64,000 nucleotides of DNA from Deltaproteobacteria bacterium. Its GTDB lineage: Bacteria; Acidobacteriota; Thermoanaerobaculia; Multivoradales; JAHZIX01. A program made the position numbers and the translations under genes. Under the pieces are notes generated by a model that saw nothing but the letters and a program-made list of their open reading frames with translations, had not been told where the DNA came from and made no database searches. The stretch covers positions 62,001-126,000 of the forward strand of contig JAHZIX010000023.1 in assembly GCA_022601195.1 (NCBI GenBank), written 5' to 3'. Positions 34,618 to 43,339 of the stretch are shown piece after piece; position 1 is the first letter of the stretch, and the number at the start of each line of letters is the position of its first letter.

Positions 34618-36975
34618 ATGAGCAGCAAAGATCCTTTGGAGATCCCCTTTGTTGAAGTGATGGCTCGGGAAGCGAGTTGCAAGCCTCGGCAAGTGAGGGC
34701 CGCAGACGCCCTTTTTGCTGAAGGTGCCACCGTGCCTTTCGTGGCCCGATACCGCAAGGAGGCTACGGGCGGCCTAGAGGATGTTCAGCTGGAGCTTCTC
34801 GCCAAGCGTCGAGAGTATTTTCTCGATCTGGCTCAGCGTCGCGACGCTATTCTGGAGAGTCTCGTGGAACAGGGTTCGTTGACCCCTGAGCTGGAAGCCG
34901 CCGTGCGGGCGGTGACGGGTAAACAGGAGCTGGAAGATCTCTACCTTCCCTACAAACCTCGCCGGCGGACGCGAGCGCAAATGGCTCGCGAGAGGGGACT
35001 GGAACCTCTGTCGGAGGAGCTCTTGAAGGCAGCTCATGGGCAGAGCCTTCCGGAGCAGCTGGCTTCTTCCTTTGTCGACGCGGAGCGAGAAGTCGTCGAC
35101 ACCACTGCTGCCTTGGCGGGGGCTCGAGACATTTTGGCGGAAAAGCTATCGGAGGCTGCACGGAACCGAGCGGCGCTGCGCAGGGTCTTTCGATCAGAAG
35201 GTGTCTTCAAGGTTCGAGGCGTTGCAGGCAAAGAAAAAGAGGGTGCCGTCTATCGAGACTACTGGGAGCATCATGAACCCGCTAGAGGGATCGCTTCTCA
35301 CCGCTTGTTAGCGATTCTTCGCGGCGAGAGAGATGGTTTTCTTCTTTCTGACCTGGAGATCGACGATGAGCGTTTTATCGCTGAGCTCGGGGTGGGGTGG
35401 GGAGTTCCCTTGCGCACACCCTGTGGCCAGGAAGTGGCTCAGGCGACGACGGACGGCTATCGACGGCTCCTTCGGCCTTCCATATCCAACGAAACTCGTG
35501 GAGAGCTCCGAAAGAGAGCGGAAGCCGAAGCCATCGTTGTTTTTCGCGACAACCTGGAAGCGCTACTCCTCCAGGCGCCCCTCGGTCAGGTGGCGGTTCT
35601 CGGCCTCGACCCGGGTCTGCGCACCGGCTGCAAGCTGGCGGTGGTCGATACCACCGGTCGGGTGGTGGAAACGGGGGTGATTCGGCCGATCCCGCCAGCC
35701 GCGGATGAAGCGGGAGCCACCAGGACGATTCTGAAGAGCCTCAAGACTTACGGCGTTCGGGCGGTGGCGGTGGGTAATGGCACCGGCAGTCGCGAGACGG
35801 AAGCCTTCGTGCGCAGAGTGGTCGCCGAGGCCGGCCACGAGGAGGTGGTCGTCGCCATCGTTCCCGAAACCGGTGCTTCCGTCTATTCGGCCTCCGAGGT
35901 GGCGCGGAAAGAGTTTCCGAATCTAGATGTCTCCCTGCGGGGAGCCGTTTCCATCGCCCGCCGTCTGCAGGACCCCTTGGCGGAGCTGGTCAAGATCGAG
36001 CCCCGCTCTCTGGGGGTGGGCCAGTACCAACACGATGTGGATCAAAAGGCGTTAGGTCAGGAGCTGGACTTGGCCGTGGAGCGGGCGGTGAATCGAGTCG
36101 GGGTGGAGCTCAACACGGCGTCTGCGGAATTGTTGAGGAGAGTTTCGGGCCTCACCGACCGCTTAGCCCGATCGGTAGTGGGTCTTCGGGACTCTCGGGG
36201 GGCTTTTGCCTCTCGCAAGCAGCTTCTGGACGTGCCGGGTTTGGGGCCCAAGACATTTGAGCTGGCGGCAGGCTTTTTGCGGCTGAGAGACGGTACCCAC
36301 CCATTGGACCGAACTGGCGTTCACCCCGAGCGTTACTCAGTGGTGGAGGGGATGGCGAAGCGTTTGGGGCAGCCCTTGGGAGCTCTGGTCGGCGATTCCC
36401 GGTGGGTGGCAAAGATCGACTTCTCCGCTTTCGAAGATACCCGCAAGGGGGTGGGACGCTTCACTCTGGAGGACATTCGCCAGGAGCTCGAGAAGCCGGG
36501 CCGTGATCCTCGGCCGGATTTCGAAGTTCCCCAATGGCGTGCCGATGTCACCCGCGTCGAGGATCTCGAACCGGGCATGATTCTCGAGGGCCGTGTCTCC
36601 AACGTGACCAATTTCGGTGCTTTCGTCGATTTGGGGGTCAAGCGGGATGGATTGGTACATATCTCCGAGCTGTCTCAAGACTGGGTTGGTGATCCTCGGC
36701 AGGCGGTCCAGGTAGGGCAGGTAGTCAAAGTCAAGGTCAAGGAAGTCGACCGGGAACGGCAGCGAATCGGTTTGTCCATGAAAGACCTGCAACCGAGTAT
36801 GGATGGGTCGGCTGGGCGGAAGAGTCAACCCCGAGGGAAACGGGTCCCAGCAAAGCCGAGCCCAGGAAAGCCAAGCCCAGCAAGACCAGGCCCAACAAAG
36901 CCAAGTCGGGAGAAACCAGTCACAGTAAAATCAGCAGGAATCGGAGACCTGATGAGGAAATTCAACCGCCGATGA
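34618..36975 (+). CDS. tex: RNA-binding transcription accessory protein Tex
   Basis: A protein of 785 residues. Tex is a conserved nucleic-acid-binding protein linked to toxin-gene expression, ribosome-associated RNA processing and stress tolerance. Seen: N-terminal helical VPFVARYRKEATGGL (~40-55), the YqgF-like RNase-H fold with LGLDPGLRTGCKLAVVD (~330) and RGAVSIARRLQDPLAELVKIEPRSLGVGQYQHDV, the HhH region LLDVPGLGPKTFELAAGFLRL, and an S1 domain (~640-720: GMILEGRVSNVTNFGAFVDLGV, then DGLVHISELS). The tail is a basic AKPSP-type repeat from a 15-bp DNA array. The AGGAGG before ATG is almost adjacent. Confidence 0.95.
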   Translation: MSSKDPLEIPFVEVMAREASCKPRQVRAADALFAEGATVPFVARYRKEATGGLEDVQLELLAKRREYFLDLAQRRDAILESLVEQGSLTPELEAAVRAVTGKQELEDLYLPYKPRRRTRAQMARERGLEPLSEELLKAAHGQSLPEQLASSFVDAEREVVDTTAALAGARDILAEKLSEAARNRAALRRVFRSEGVFKVRGVAGKEKEGAVYRDYWEHHEPARGIASHRLLAILRGERDGFLLSDLEIDDERFIAELGVGWGVPLRTPCGQEVAQATTDGYRRLLRPSISNETRGELRKRAEAEAIVVFRDNLEALLLQAPLGQVAVLGLDPGLRTGCKLAVVDTTGRVVETGVIRPIPPAADEAGATRTILKSLKTYGVRAVAVGNGTGSRETEAFVRRVVAEAGHEEVVVAIVPETGASVYSASEVARKEFPNLDVSLRGAVSIARRLQDPLAELVKIEPRSLGVGQYQHDVDQKALGQELDLAVERAVNRVGVELNTASAELLRRVSGLTDRLARSVVGLRDSRGAFASRKQLLDVPGLGPKTFELAAGFLRLRDGTHPLDRTGVHPERYSVVEGMAKRLGQPLGALVGDSRWVAKIDFSAFEDTRKGVGRFTLEDIRQELEKPGRDPRPDFEVPQWRADVTRVEDLEPGMILEGRVSNVTNFGAFVDLGVKRDGLVHISELSQDWVGDPRQAVQVGQVVKVKVKEVDRERQRIGLSMKDLQPSMDGSAGRKSQPRGKRVPAKPSPGKPSPARPGPTKPSREKPVTVKSAGIGDLMRKFNRR
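36847..36936. repeat. 15-bp tandem repeat within the 3' end of tex
   Basis: Six units of 15 bp from 36847: CCAGCAAAGCCGAGC, CCAGGAAAGCCAAGC, CCAGCAAGACCAGGC and so on. They encode the pentads AKPSP, GKPSP, ARPGP, TKPSR and EKPVT in the Tex tail. Same unit length and a similar purine-rich CCA core to the arrays at 19111 and 41442. Confidence 0.8.
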
Positions 36976-37808
36976 ACCAAGATCGACTGTTTCACCAAGA
37001 AGGCGTGGCTCTTCATTTGGCCTCTCCCGTCACGGAGAGCCCACCCTGGGTTGGGCAACAGGAAGTTCTCCAGCAGCTCCTGGCCGCGTGGTCCCGCATT
37101 GGGCCGGAGGATCTTCCCCTAAACCCTCGTCTGTTGGGCAAGCCTGGCGTGGGTAAGACGAGCCTGGCGAGTGCCGCCGCATTCAGCTTGGGGCTCGAGG
37201 TCTATATTCTGCAGGCGACCATGGATACCCGTCCGGAGGATCTCGTCGTTTCCCCCGTTCTCGACCCCGCGGGGGGAGTGCGCTACATGGCGTCTCCTTT
37301 GGTCACTGCGATGGTGCGAGGGGGGGTAGCGATTCTCGACGAAGGCAACCGTATGAGTGAGAAATCCTGGGCTAGTCTGGCGCCGCTCCTGGACCACCGG
37401 CGGTATGTGGAAAGCCTGGTGGCCGGAATCAAGATCACCGCTTCGCCGGAATTTCGCTTTGTGACGACCATGAACGAAGATGCATCGACCTATGAGGTGC
37501 CCGAGTACATTCACTCCAGGTTGATGCCGCAGATCTATCTCGACTTTCCTGAAGAGGACGAAGAAAGGGCGATTCTTCAGGCCCAGGTTCCCTATGCCGA
37601 CGAAGCGGTGCGAGCCTATGTTCTTCGATTCCTTCGTTCCGCCCATGAGGCAGACCTCCGTTACACCGTGCGGGACGGCATCAACGTGGCTCGCTACGCC
37701 ATGAAGGTCCTTCATGGGGCTCAGGCCCGAGACCCGGAAGAGGCGGTACGCCAAGCTCTCGCTCTCGCCCTCGATGTGGAAGAGCGAGAGAGCTTTGACC
37801 TGAAATAG
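36972..37808 (+). CDS. MoxR-like AAA+ ATPase
   Basis: A protein of 278 residues whose ATG overlaps the tex stop (ATGA, 36972-36975), so it is translationally coupled. Walker A is GKPGVGKTSLA (~55), pore region EVYILQATMDTRPEDLVVSPV, Walker B VAILDEGNRM (~115), sensor RFVTTMNEDAST (~155), and arginine-bearing EYIHSRLMPQIYLDFP. MoxR ATPases remodel or load metal into partner proteins and usually work with a VWA-domain protein. None is coded nearby; the next gene, 7 bp later if it starts at TTG 37816, or 28 bp if at TTG 37837, is the likely client. Confidence 0.9.
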   Translation: MNQDRLFHQEGVALHLASPVTESPPWVGQQEVLQQLLAAWSRIGPEDLPLNPRLLGKPGVGKTSLASAAAFSLGLEVYILQATMDTRPEDLVVSPVLDPAGGVRYMASPLVTAMVRGGVAILDEGNRMSEKSWASLAPLLDHRRYVESLVAGIKITASPEFRFVTTMNEDASTYEVPEYIHSRLMPQIYLDFPEEDEERAILQAQVPYADEAVRAYVLRFLRSAHEADLRYTVRDGINVARYAMKVLHGAQARDPEEAVRQALALALDVEERESFDLK

Positions 37809-37836
37809 CCGCCCGTTGGCTCGTTCTGGAGGGGCT

Positions 37837-39861
37837 TTGAACCTCGATCTAGACTCGCTGGCCCCCGAGGTCGTTGCTGGTATTCGGCTGGTTCCCGTAG
37901 TCCACGAACGGGTGGACCTGGCTGCTGTCGTGCGGGCGCTTCTCGCTGAGGTGAAGCCGGCGGGAGTCGCCGTCGAGCTCCCTGCCACCCTGCGAGAAGT
38001 GGTGGACAAGGCGGTCGACCGGTTGCCGGAAATTTCCGTGGTGGTTTCGGAGGAGCCTGGAGAGGACGCCCTCCTTTGGGTGGTGACGCCGGGAGATCCA
38101 GCGGTGGAAGCGCTTCGTTGGGCGCGAGAGGAAGGTCGGAAGTCGTTCTTGGTCGACCCGGACGTGAAGTACGGAGAGCGACACCGAGATCCGGTACCGG
38201 ATCCCTACGCTCTCTGGCATCTCGGTGCGGCAGAATACCTTGGCGAGATGCGAAAGCAAGCAGCCTCTTGGCCAAGCTCGCCCGCCGACGCCCAGCGCGA
38301 GGCCGGCATGGCTCATTTCCTACAACGGGCTCGCCAGGAGCTGGATCAACTGGGAGAGTCTGGGCCTCTGATGGCCTTTTTGGGAGTCGCTCACGTGGAG
38401 CGTGTCGCCCAATTGGTGGGAAAGGAAACAGCCTCCCCCTTCGCCCGTCGTCAACGTACCCACCTCGAGCTGCGTAACCTTCACCCGGAGAGCCTGAGCG
38501 GCTTGATGGCCGACGCCCCTCTGGTTCACGCGGTTCACGAGCAGTTGAGGTCCATCCACCCTCAGGCCGAGGAGCAGCCCAGCGCGCAACTCGAAGCCAC
38601 TTTGGCGCAAACCGTGTCGCGGCGAGTGCCCTTGGAGCGGGCGGGTTTCCGGATCATTGCCGGAGAGAAAGATCAGCAGAAACATCGCCGTCGCCGCTCC
38701 ATTCCAGCCTATGCTGCGAGGGTCGCCGGAAGGCAGATCGGGTCGGTCTCGGCAGTGGATCGACAATCCCTCGGGGCGGTGGTCTGGCAGATTGCATCCC
38801 GGTCCTATCTGGAGCAAACCCAGGAGAAGGTCGCGGTTTGGCAGCGGCGCCTGTTCTTTGATTTTTCTCGCCGCTACACCCTGCAACAAGGGTGGCTGGT
38901 GCCGGGGTTGTATGAATGGGTAGTCGCCGCTCGCGGGGTTGCCGATGACAACCTGGCTTGGGAAGTGTTTGACGTCGCCCGCACCTATCCTTGGCAGCGT
39001 GATTCCGCAGAATTGCCTACCGCACGTTTGGATGGTGATGAGCTGGATCTGGGCACTCGCAAGGTGCGATTCCGGAGGCGCTTTTTTCGGGTCAAACAAA
39101 GGCCCTTGAGGGTTCCCGTGGGAGAGCGAGCCGGAGACGAAGCGCCGGAAGATTGGCTCAAGGGTTTTGATTCGCTGGGGATTTGCTCTTACCCCAAGGA
39201 AGACTTGGTGATCGAAGACTACGCAGATTTCTTGCAGAAAAAAGCCGTTTCGGTGCTTTCCGCCGAGCGGCGCCGTACGGAGCCTTTTTCCACCAGTTTG
39301 ATGGATGGTATCGATGTCCGCGAGACTCTGCGGAACCTTCATGAGGGAAGAATATACGTCCGGGAAGAGCGCCGAGCGCCGGGTCAGGCGGGTTCCGTGG
39401 TGGTGATTTTCGAGGACGAGTCCACCGGTAGCCAGTACCCTTACCTGATGACCTGGCACGGGGAGCATTCCCAGGAGTCAGATATGGCCTTCTACGCCAC
39501 CGACCCTTTTCAGCAGGTGGTTGGCCCGGGTATCACTCGGGCCACCTACGGTGGCTTTCTCATGACTTCTCCGCCGGGCCGACTCTTCGATGTCTGGGAA
39601 GATTCGGACTACGCGCCAGTGGTCAGCAAGGCGGAGGTACTGGTTCGGGCGGCGGTGGACTATAGCGAGCAAAGGCTGGTGGTTCATGTCGCTCCCCGTC
39701 CTCCTGGGGCAGGCCTCAAAAGGTACGCTGGCTTGCAGGGTAAACGATTGGTCCATTTACCCCTAGCTAGCCTCTCACCGGTTACCTTGAAGAAGATCAG
39801 GGTGGTTCATTTATTGGCCGGCCACGATAAAAGGGCCCTTGCCAAACGGTACATCTGGTAG
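37837..39861 (+). CDS. TraB/TIKI-like N-terminal domain protein with unrecognised C-terminal region
   Basis: About 674 residues from TTG 37837 (GGAGGG close upstream; TTG 37816 is the other in-frame choice). Residues 18-25 (LVPVVHER) and 45-49 (AVELP), with GVAHVERVAQLV near ~190, fit the paired His/Glu-bearing motifs of the TraB/PrgY/TIKI superfamily. Between ~200 and 400 the sequence is helical and charged. The C-terminal ~230 residues (YPKEDLVIEDYADFLQKKAV, VVVIFEDESTGSQYPYLMTW, DPFQQVVGPGITRATYGGFLM) match nothing I know. No signal peptide or transmembrane helix. It follows a MoxR-like ATPase, and its own function is unknown. Confidence 0.75.
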   Translation: MNLDLDSLAPEVVAGIRLVPVVHERVDLAAVVRALLAEVKPAGVAVELPATLREVVDKAVDRLPEISVVVSEEPGEDALLWVVTPGDPAVEALRWAREEGRKSFLVDPDVKYGERHRDPVPDPYALWHLGAAEYLGEMRKQAASWPSSPADAQREAGMAHFLQRARQELDQLGESGPLMAFLGVAHVERVAQLVGKETASPFARRQRTHLELRNLHPESLSGLMADAPLVHAVHEQLRSIHPQAEEQPSAQLEATLAQTVSRRVPLERAGFRIIAGEKDQQKHRRRRSIPAYAARVAGRQIGSVSAVDRQSLGAVVWQIASRSYLEQTQEKVAVWQRRLFFDFSRRYTLQQGWLVPGLYEWVVAARGVADDNLAWEVFDVARTYPWQRDSAELPTARLDGDELDLGTRKVRFRRRFFRVKQRPLRVPVGERAGDEAPEDWLKGFDSLGICSYPKEDLVIEDYADFLQKKAVSVLSAERRRTEPFSTSLMDGIDVRETLRNLHEGRIYVREERRAPGQAGSVVVIFEDESTGSQYPYLMTWHGEHSQESDMAFYATDPFQQVVGPGITRATYGGFLMTSPPGRLFDVWEDSDYAPVVSKAEVLVRAAVDYSEQRLVVHVAPRPPGAGLKRYAGLQGKRLVHLPLASLSPVTLKKIRVVHLLAGHDKRALAKRYIW

Positions 39862-39870
39862 CTTGCCGCC

Positions 39871-41436
39871 ATGGGAATAAATGTCTCCACCTTTGGAAGA
39901 AGAGTGAAAGCGAGTGGGCTACCTCGACCACGCTCGTGGTTTCGCGGATCAAGGTTGGCGTCGGTGGGATTTATCTCGATGGGGATCCTGCTGGTTGCTT
40001 GCTCTAGCCTGTCCCCAGCGCCCACCGCTTCCGAGGAGGCTCGGGAGAAGGGGAAGGACCTCTGGTATGTGGTCGAGCTCCTCGGGCAGCGGGCTGGCTA
40101 TTTTCGCATCGAATCGCGGCCCATCCGTTTCGAGGGGAATGCGGCCTGGCGTACCGAGGAGACCCTGCGCAACGAGCTCACTCGGCGCAATGGTGGGGCT
40201 ACCGAAACGGTTGTGGTCGTTTCGAGAACCACCCTTATCTCAGATGCTGCTGGCAATACCCTTCGGATCGAGAACGTCCTGGATCAAGGTGGAGGGGAGA
40301 CCAGTAGCGTGGTCGAAGTCAACGGCAACAAGGCATTTCTCACCCAGGAGACCGACGGAGACACCCGTCGATTCGAGATGCCTTGGGATGAAGAGGTGGT
40401 GGGGCCTCAGGTAGCGGATCAGGCTATCGAGGCCATGCTTGCGGGCGATTCGGAGGAGGTTTCCTATCAGGTCTTCAGTTTCGAAGCCGGAAATCGGACT
40501 TTGGAGATGAAGGCCCGAGTGATCGAGCGCAGAGAGGATGGCAGCACCATCGTCGAACAGGACTTCGTTGGGTTGGGGGCAAAGACGCGGGAGGTCTACG
40601 ACCGCGATGCGATCCTGCTCCGCCAGGAGGTTGGGCCCGTCGTGCTCCGTTTGGCCAGTCGGGCCGAAGCTCTGGAGCCACTCGAATCGACCCTGCAAGC
40701 ATTTGATCGAATGACGGTCACCTTGGACCGTCCGCTGCCCATGGCCGGCGAGTTGAGGAAAGCCTCTTTCCGTCTTGTGCCCCGCGAGCCGGGAGACGAA
40801 ATCTCGGTTGGAGGAATGTTCATCCAAGATGGTCGCCAACGAGTAGCACTGCGGGGCGGAGGCGAGATCCTGGTGGTCGACGTTCCCTCAGAGCCGTGGC
40901 AGGACGAGGCGAATTCTTCTTTTGATCCCAGGGATTATCTGGCGGCCTCTAGCCTGATCGAGAATGACGATCCGGAGATTCAGGCGGTGGCTCGTCACCA
41001 GGCCGGAGATCTTTCGAACCCCCTCTCTGCCGCTCGGCGCTTAGAGCGGTGGGTCCATGAAAACGTTGCCTTTCTAGGCTCCGGCATCGGCTTGGCGACG
41101 GCCCGCCAAACGCTCAAATCCAGGGATGGTGATTGTACGGAGAACGCTTTCCTATTGGCTGCGCTGTTAAGGGCGGTAGACATTCCTTCCCGGGTGGTGG
41201 TGGGTTTGGTTTCCGTCGGTTCCCAAGGGCAACCGGCAGTCTTTGTACCTCATGCTTGGGTGGAGGGTTATGTGGGAGGCTGGGTGGCCTTCGACTCGGC
41301 CGTCTACGGGCCTCCCGTCGATGCCGCTCATTTGTCCATGGCGAAATCAGCCGGCGGGGAAGAAGGAGCTTTGCTCGAGATCACCGTTCCCTTACTCGAG
41401 GCTCTCGGTAGATTCGATCTAGCCTGGGTCGACTGA
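39871..41436 (+). CDS. Transglutaminase-like lipoprotein
   Basis: A protein of 521 residues. An N-terminal basic stretch leads to a hydrophobic helix and lipobox (SMGILLVACSS, Cys ~44), so it is probably a membrane-anchored lipoprotein. Residues ~60-350 are a beta-rich domain. The C-terminal domain is transglutaminase-core-like: Cys in SRDGDCTENAFLLAALLRAVDIPSRVVVGL (~417), His in PHAWVEGY (~464) and Asp in WVAFDSA (~477). Catalytic triad looks intact. Substrates of bacterial members are mostly unknown; many are proteases of peptide or sugar-linked targets. It follows the TraB-like gene by 9 bp and may be the last gene of that operon. Confidence 0.8.
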   Translation: MGINVSTFGRRVKASGLPRPRSWFRGSRLASVGFISMGILLVACSSLSPAPTASEEAREKGKDLWYVVELLGQRAGYFRIESRPIRFEGNAAWRTEETLRNELTRRNGGATETVVVVSRTTLISDAAGNTLRIENVLDQGGGETSSVVEVNGNKAFLTQETDGDTRRFEMPWDEEVVGPQVADQAIEAMLAGDSEEVSYQVFSFEAGNRTLEMKARVIERREDGSTIVEQDFVGLGAKTREVYDRDAILLRQEVGPVVLRLASRAEALEPLESTLQAFDRMTVTLDRPLPMAGELRKASFRLVPREPGDEISVGGMFIQDGRQRVALRGGGEILVVDVPSEPWQDEANSSFDPRDYLAASSLIENDDPEIQAVARHQAGDLSNPLSAARRLERWVHENVAFLGSGIGLATARQTLKSRDGDCTENAFLLAALLRAVDIPSRVVVGLVSVGSQGQPAVFVPHAWVEGYVGGWVAFDSAVYGPPVDAAHLSMAKSAGGEEGALLEITVPLLEALGRFDLAWVD

Positions 41437-41441
41437 GCCCA

Positions 41442-41501
41442 GCACGAGGTCTCCGGGGCGTTGGCCTCTGGGGTGTTGGTCTCTGGGGTATTGGTCTCTG
41501 G
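41442..41501. repeat. 15-bp tandem repeat between converging genes
   Basis: Four 15-bp units: GCACGAGGTCTCCGG, GGCGTTGGCCTCTGG, GGTGTTGGTCTCTGG, GGTATTGGTCTCTGG. The minus strand encodes RDQYP/RDQHP/RGQRP pentads. It fills the short gap between the transglutaminase-like gene and DUF3052. Confidence 0.8.
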
Positions 41502-41510
41502 GCCGTCCTA

Positions 41511-41921
41511 TTAGGGGCGTCGGTCTTTCAAGCGAAACACGAAGCGGAGGGCAGACCAGGTTTCGTCTATGGCGCAGACCTTGTTGTCTACCAGCCCATG
41601 CCCTAGGCCCATGCGTTGCACCACGTCGAAGGACAAGTCCGTGGGGACCCCCGAAGCTTTCTTGGGCCAGGCGATCCAAAGCCCACCAGAGAGGGCGAGG
41701 CTTCTTTTCAATCGTGGAAACTCACGAAGGAGCTCATTCTCCCGACGGGTGAAAAAGAGGATGACATTCAAAGGGCCGCGCAGCTGGACTTTGATGCGGA
41801 CATCCTCTGGCAGGGGTTCCAAGGTTTGGGCAAAGTCCGCTGGTGCCTTTCGAAAAACCAGGCTGTGGCCTTTCTTGATTCCCAGCTTTTTGGCGAGGGG
41901 AGTGGAGGAGTATCCAGCCAT
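41511..41921 (-). CDS. DUF3052 family protein
   Basis: A protein of 136 residues. The opening MAGYSSTPLAKKLGIKKGHSLVF is the family signature; the rest has the expected short alpha/beta pattern (VILFFTRRENELLREFP, GGLWIAWPKKASGVPTDLSFDVVQRMG, LVDNKVCAIDETWSALRFVFR). Function is not established; it is a single-domain cytosolic protein. It starts 6 bp after the TolB-like gene stops, on the same strand, so the two share a transcript. Confidence 0.85.
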   Translation of the reverse strand: MAGYSSTPLAKKLGIKKGHSLVFRKAPADFAQTLEPLPEDVRIKVQLRGPLNVILFFTRRENELLREFPRLKRSLALSGGLWIAWPKKASGVPTDLSFDVVQRMGLGHGLVDNKVCAIDETWSALRFVFRLKDRRP

Positions 41922-41927
41922 CGGTTC

Positions 41928-43157
41928 TCAGCGAGCAAAAGAGGAGTCGAGCTTTAGTAGATAGATCGCTTCGCTCTGACCAACGAAGTCCATGACGACG
42001 TGGAGCACGATGCGATCGCCATCCGGACTCCATGCAAAGTCGGCGACGGTGGCACCGGTCTGAGCCATGGAGGAGGCTCGGTGGTTGAAGAAGGTCAGGC
42101 GTTCTTCTCCGCTACCGTCCAGTTTTTTTAGCCAAAGCTCCCTGCGCACAGGACGAGCCGAAAAGGTCGCCCCTTCGGGAGCCGGAGCTCGGAGTCGAGG
42201 CAAATTTCGATTGGAGGTCCACGCAACATACTGGCCATCGGGAGAGATCTGGGCCTGTTGGTCCCACTCCGCAAAGCTATGAGTGAGAGGAGTCTGCTCT
42301 TTGGTTTCTAAGTCGAGGAGGTAGATATCCATGCCTGCTTCCGGCTGATCCGCTTCCAGATTCCCGGTTATCAGAAGTTTCTTGTCGTCCGGACTGAAGG
42401 AGTCGGCGGTGACGAAAAGCCGCCTCTCTCCAGGCCGATAGGTTCTCACTTTCTTCAGTTGGGGCACTTGAGCCCGCACGTTGAAGGCAGCGACTCGAAG
42501 CTGCCACCTGCCCCAGCGGCCAACGCGGGTCTCGACCCGCTCGCTCCATGCCAGGAGCTTCCCTTCGTTGGAGAAGCGGGGGTCCAGAACCGCCCGGTTG
42601 GACTGATTCTGCGTCAGTTGAAGAAATTGCTCTCCATCCGAACTGATCGTCCAGAGCTGACTGTGGAGGCCTCGGTCCGGCGTTGCCATCTCGCTAGCTC
42701 CCAGTCGAAGCTTGCGGGCGAGATCCTGCACTTGAAAGACGAGCAGCTGTCCGGATGGGTGCCAGGTGGGGTTGTAGGCGTGGGACTTTCTGAACTCCAG
42801 TAGAGAACAGGTGAGACAGCGTTCGTCAGTCGCCTCAGGCTTGGCGACATAGATGTCGTAGTAGCCGTCGTCTCCTCTCTTGTCGAAGGCGATCCAATCT
42901 CCCTGCACGGACCAATCGACCCTTCCCCCTTCCGGAAACGCCATGTGGAGGCCCTGGACTACCGGGCTGCGAGGCAATGAGTCCCCACCGTTTGAGGGAG
43001 TTCGCAGTTTGGGTAGAGGGGGAAGTAGGGGAGGGGTAGGTGATGATTCGCTTTGCCCCCGGGAAGGCTCCTGGGCGGTGAGCAAGCCCGCGCTTGGGAG
43101 GCCTAGGACGAGAACGGTGGCAAGACCGTATCTAGCGATCTTGGGAAACTTTGACAT
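41928..43157 (-). CDS. Secreted TolB/WD40-like beta-propeller protein
   Basis: A protein of 409 residues from ATG 43157, with AAAGGAGA ideally spaced upstream. The signal peptide (LATVLVLGLPSAGLLTAQ) is clear. The mature part shows repeated PD40-type blades: DWSVQGDWIAFDKRGDDGYYDIYVAK, NPTWHPSGQLLVFQV, SFSPDDKKLLITGNLE, QISPDGQYVAWTSNR, FAWSPDGDRIVLHV. About six to seven blades are expected. Likely periplasmic, reading a substrate or partner. The frame upstream of 43157 is not used because it would bury the signal peptide. Confidence 0.85.
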   Translation of the reverse strand: MSKFPKIARYGLATVLVLGLPSAGLLTAQEPSRGQSESSPTPPLLPPLPKLRTPSNGGDSLPRSPVVQGLHMAFPEGGRVDWSVQGDWIAFDKRGDDGYYDIYVAKPEATDERCLTCSLLEFRKSHAYNPTWHPSGQLLVFQVQDLARKLRLGASEMATPDRGLHSQLWTISSDGEQFLQLTQNQSNRAVLDPRFSNEGKLLAWSERVETRVGRWGRWQLRVAAFNVRAQVPQLKKVRTYRPGERRLFVTADSFSPDDKKLLITGNLEADQPEAGMDIYLLDLETKEQTPLTHSFAEWDQQAQISPDGQYVAWTSNRNLPRLRAPAPEGATFSARPVRRELWLKKLDGSGEERLTFFNHRASSMAQTGATVADFAWSPDGDRIVLHVVMDFVGQSEAIYLLKLDSSFAR

Positions 43158-43206
43158 GGATCGCGTCTCCTTTGAGCTACCACTCGAATGGGCTGATGCT
43201 CGGCTA

Positions 43207-43232
43207 GTGCGTTCAAACGGTGCGTTCAGACG
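43207..43232. repeat. 13-bp tandem duplication
   Basis: GTGCGTTCAAACG at 43207-43219 is followed at once by GTGCGTTCAGACG at 43220-43232. In the promoter area between the propeller gene and the HIT gene. Confidence 0.65.
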
Positions 43233-43271
43233 GTGCGCTACGAATTGGACAACAAGCCAGAGCCGCACTCT

Positions 43272-43313
43272 CTTCCCGAGGAGGCTTCCCGACTTCCCGA
43301 GGAGGCTTCCCGA
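43272..43313. repeat. Perfect 21-bp tandem duplication
   Basis: Two identical 21-bp copies, 43272-43292 and 43293-43313, each built around CTTCCCGAGGAGG. It lies 26 bp before the HIT gene start, on the divergent promoter side of the TolB-like gene. Confidence 0.8.
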
Positions 43314-43339
43314 GGCAGTGAACGGGTTAGAATCTCTCC

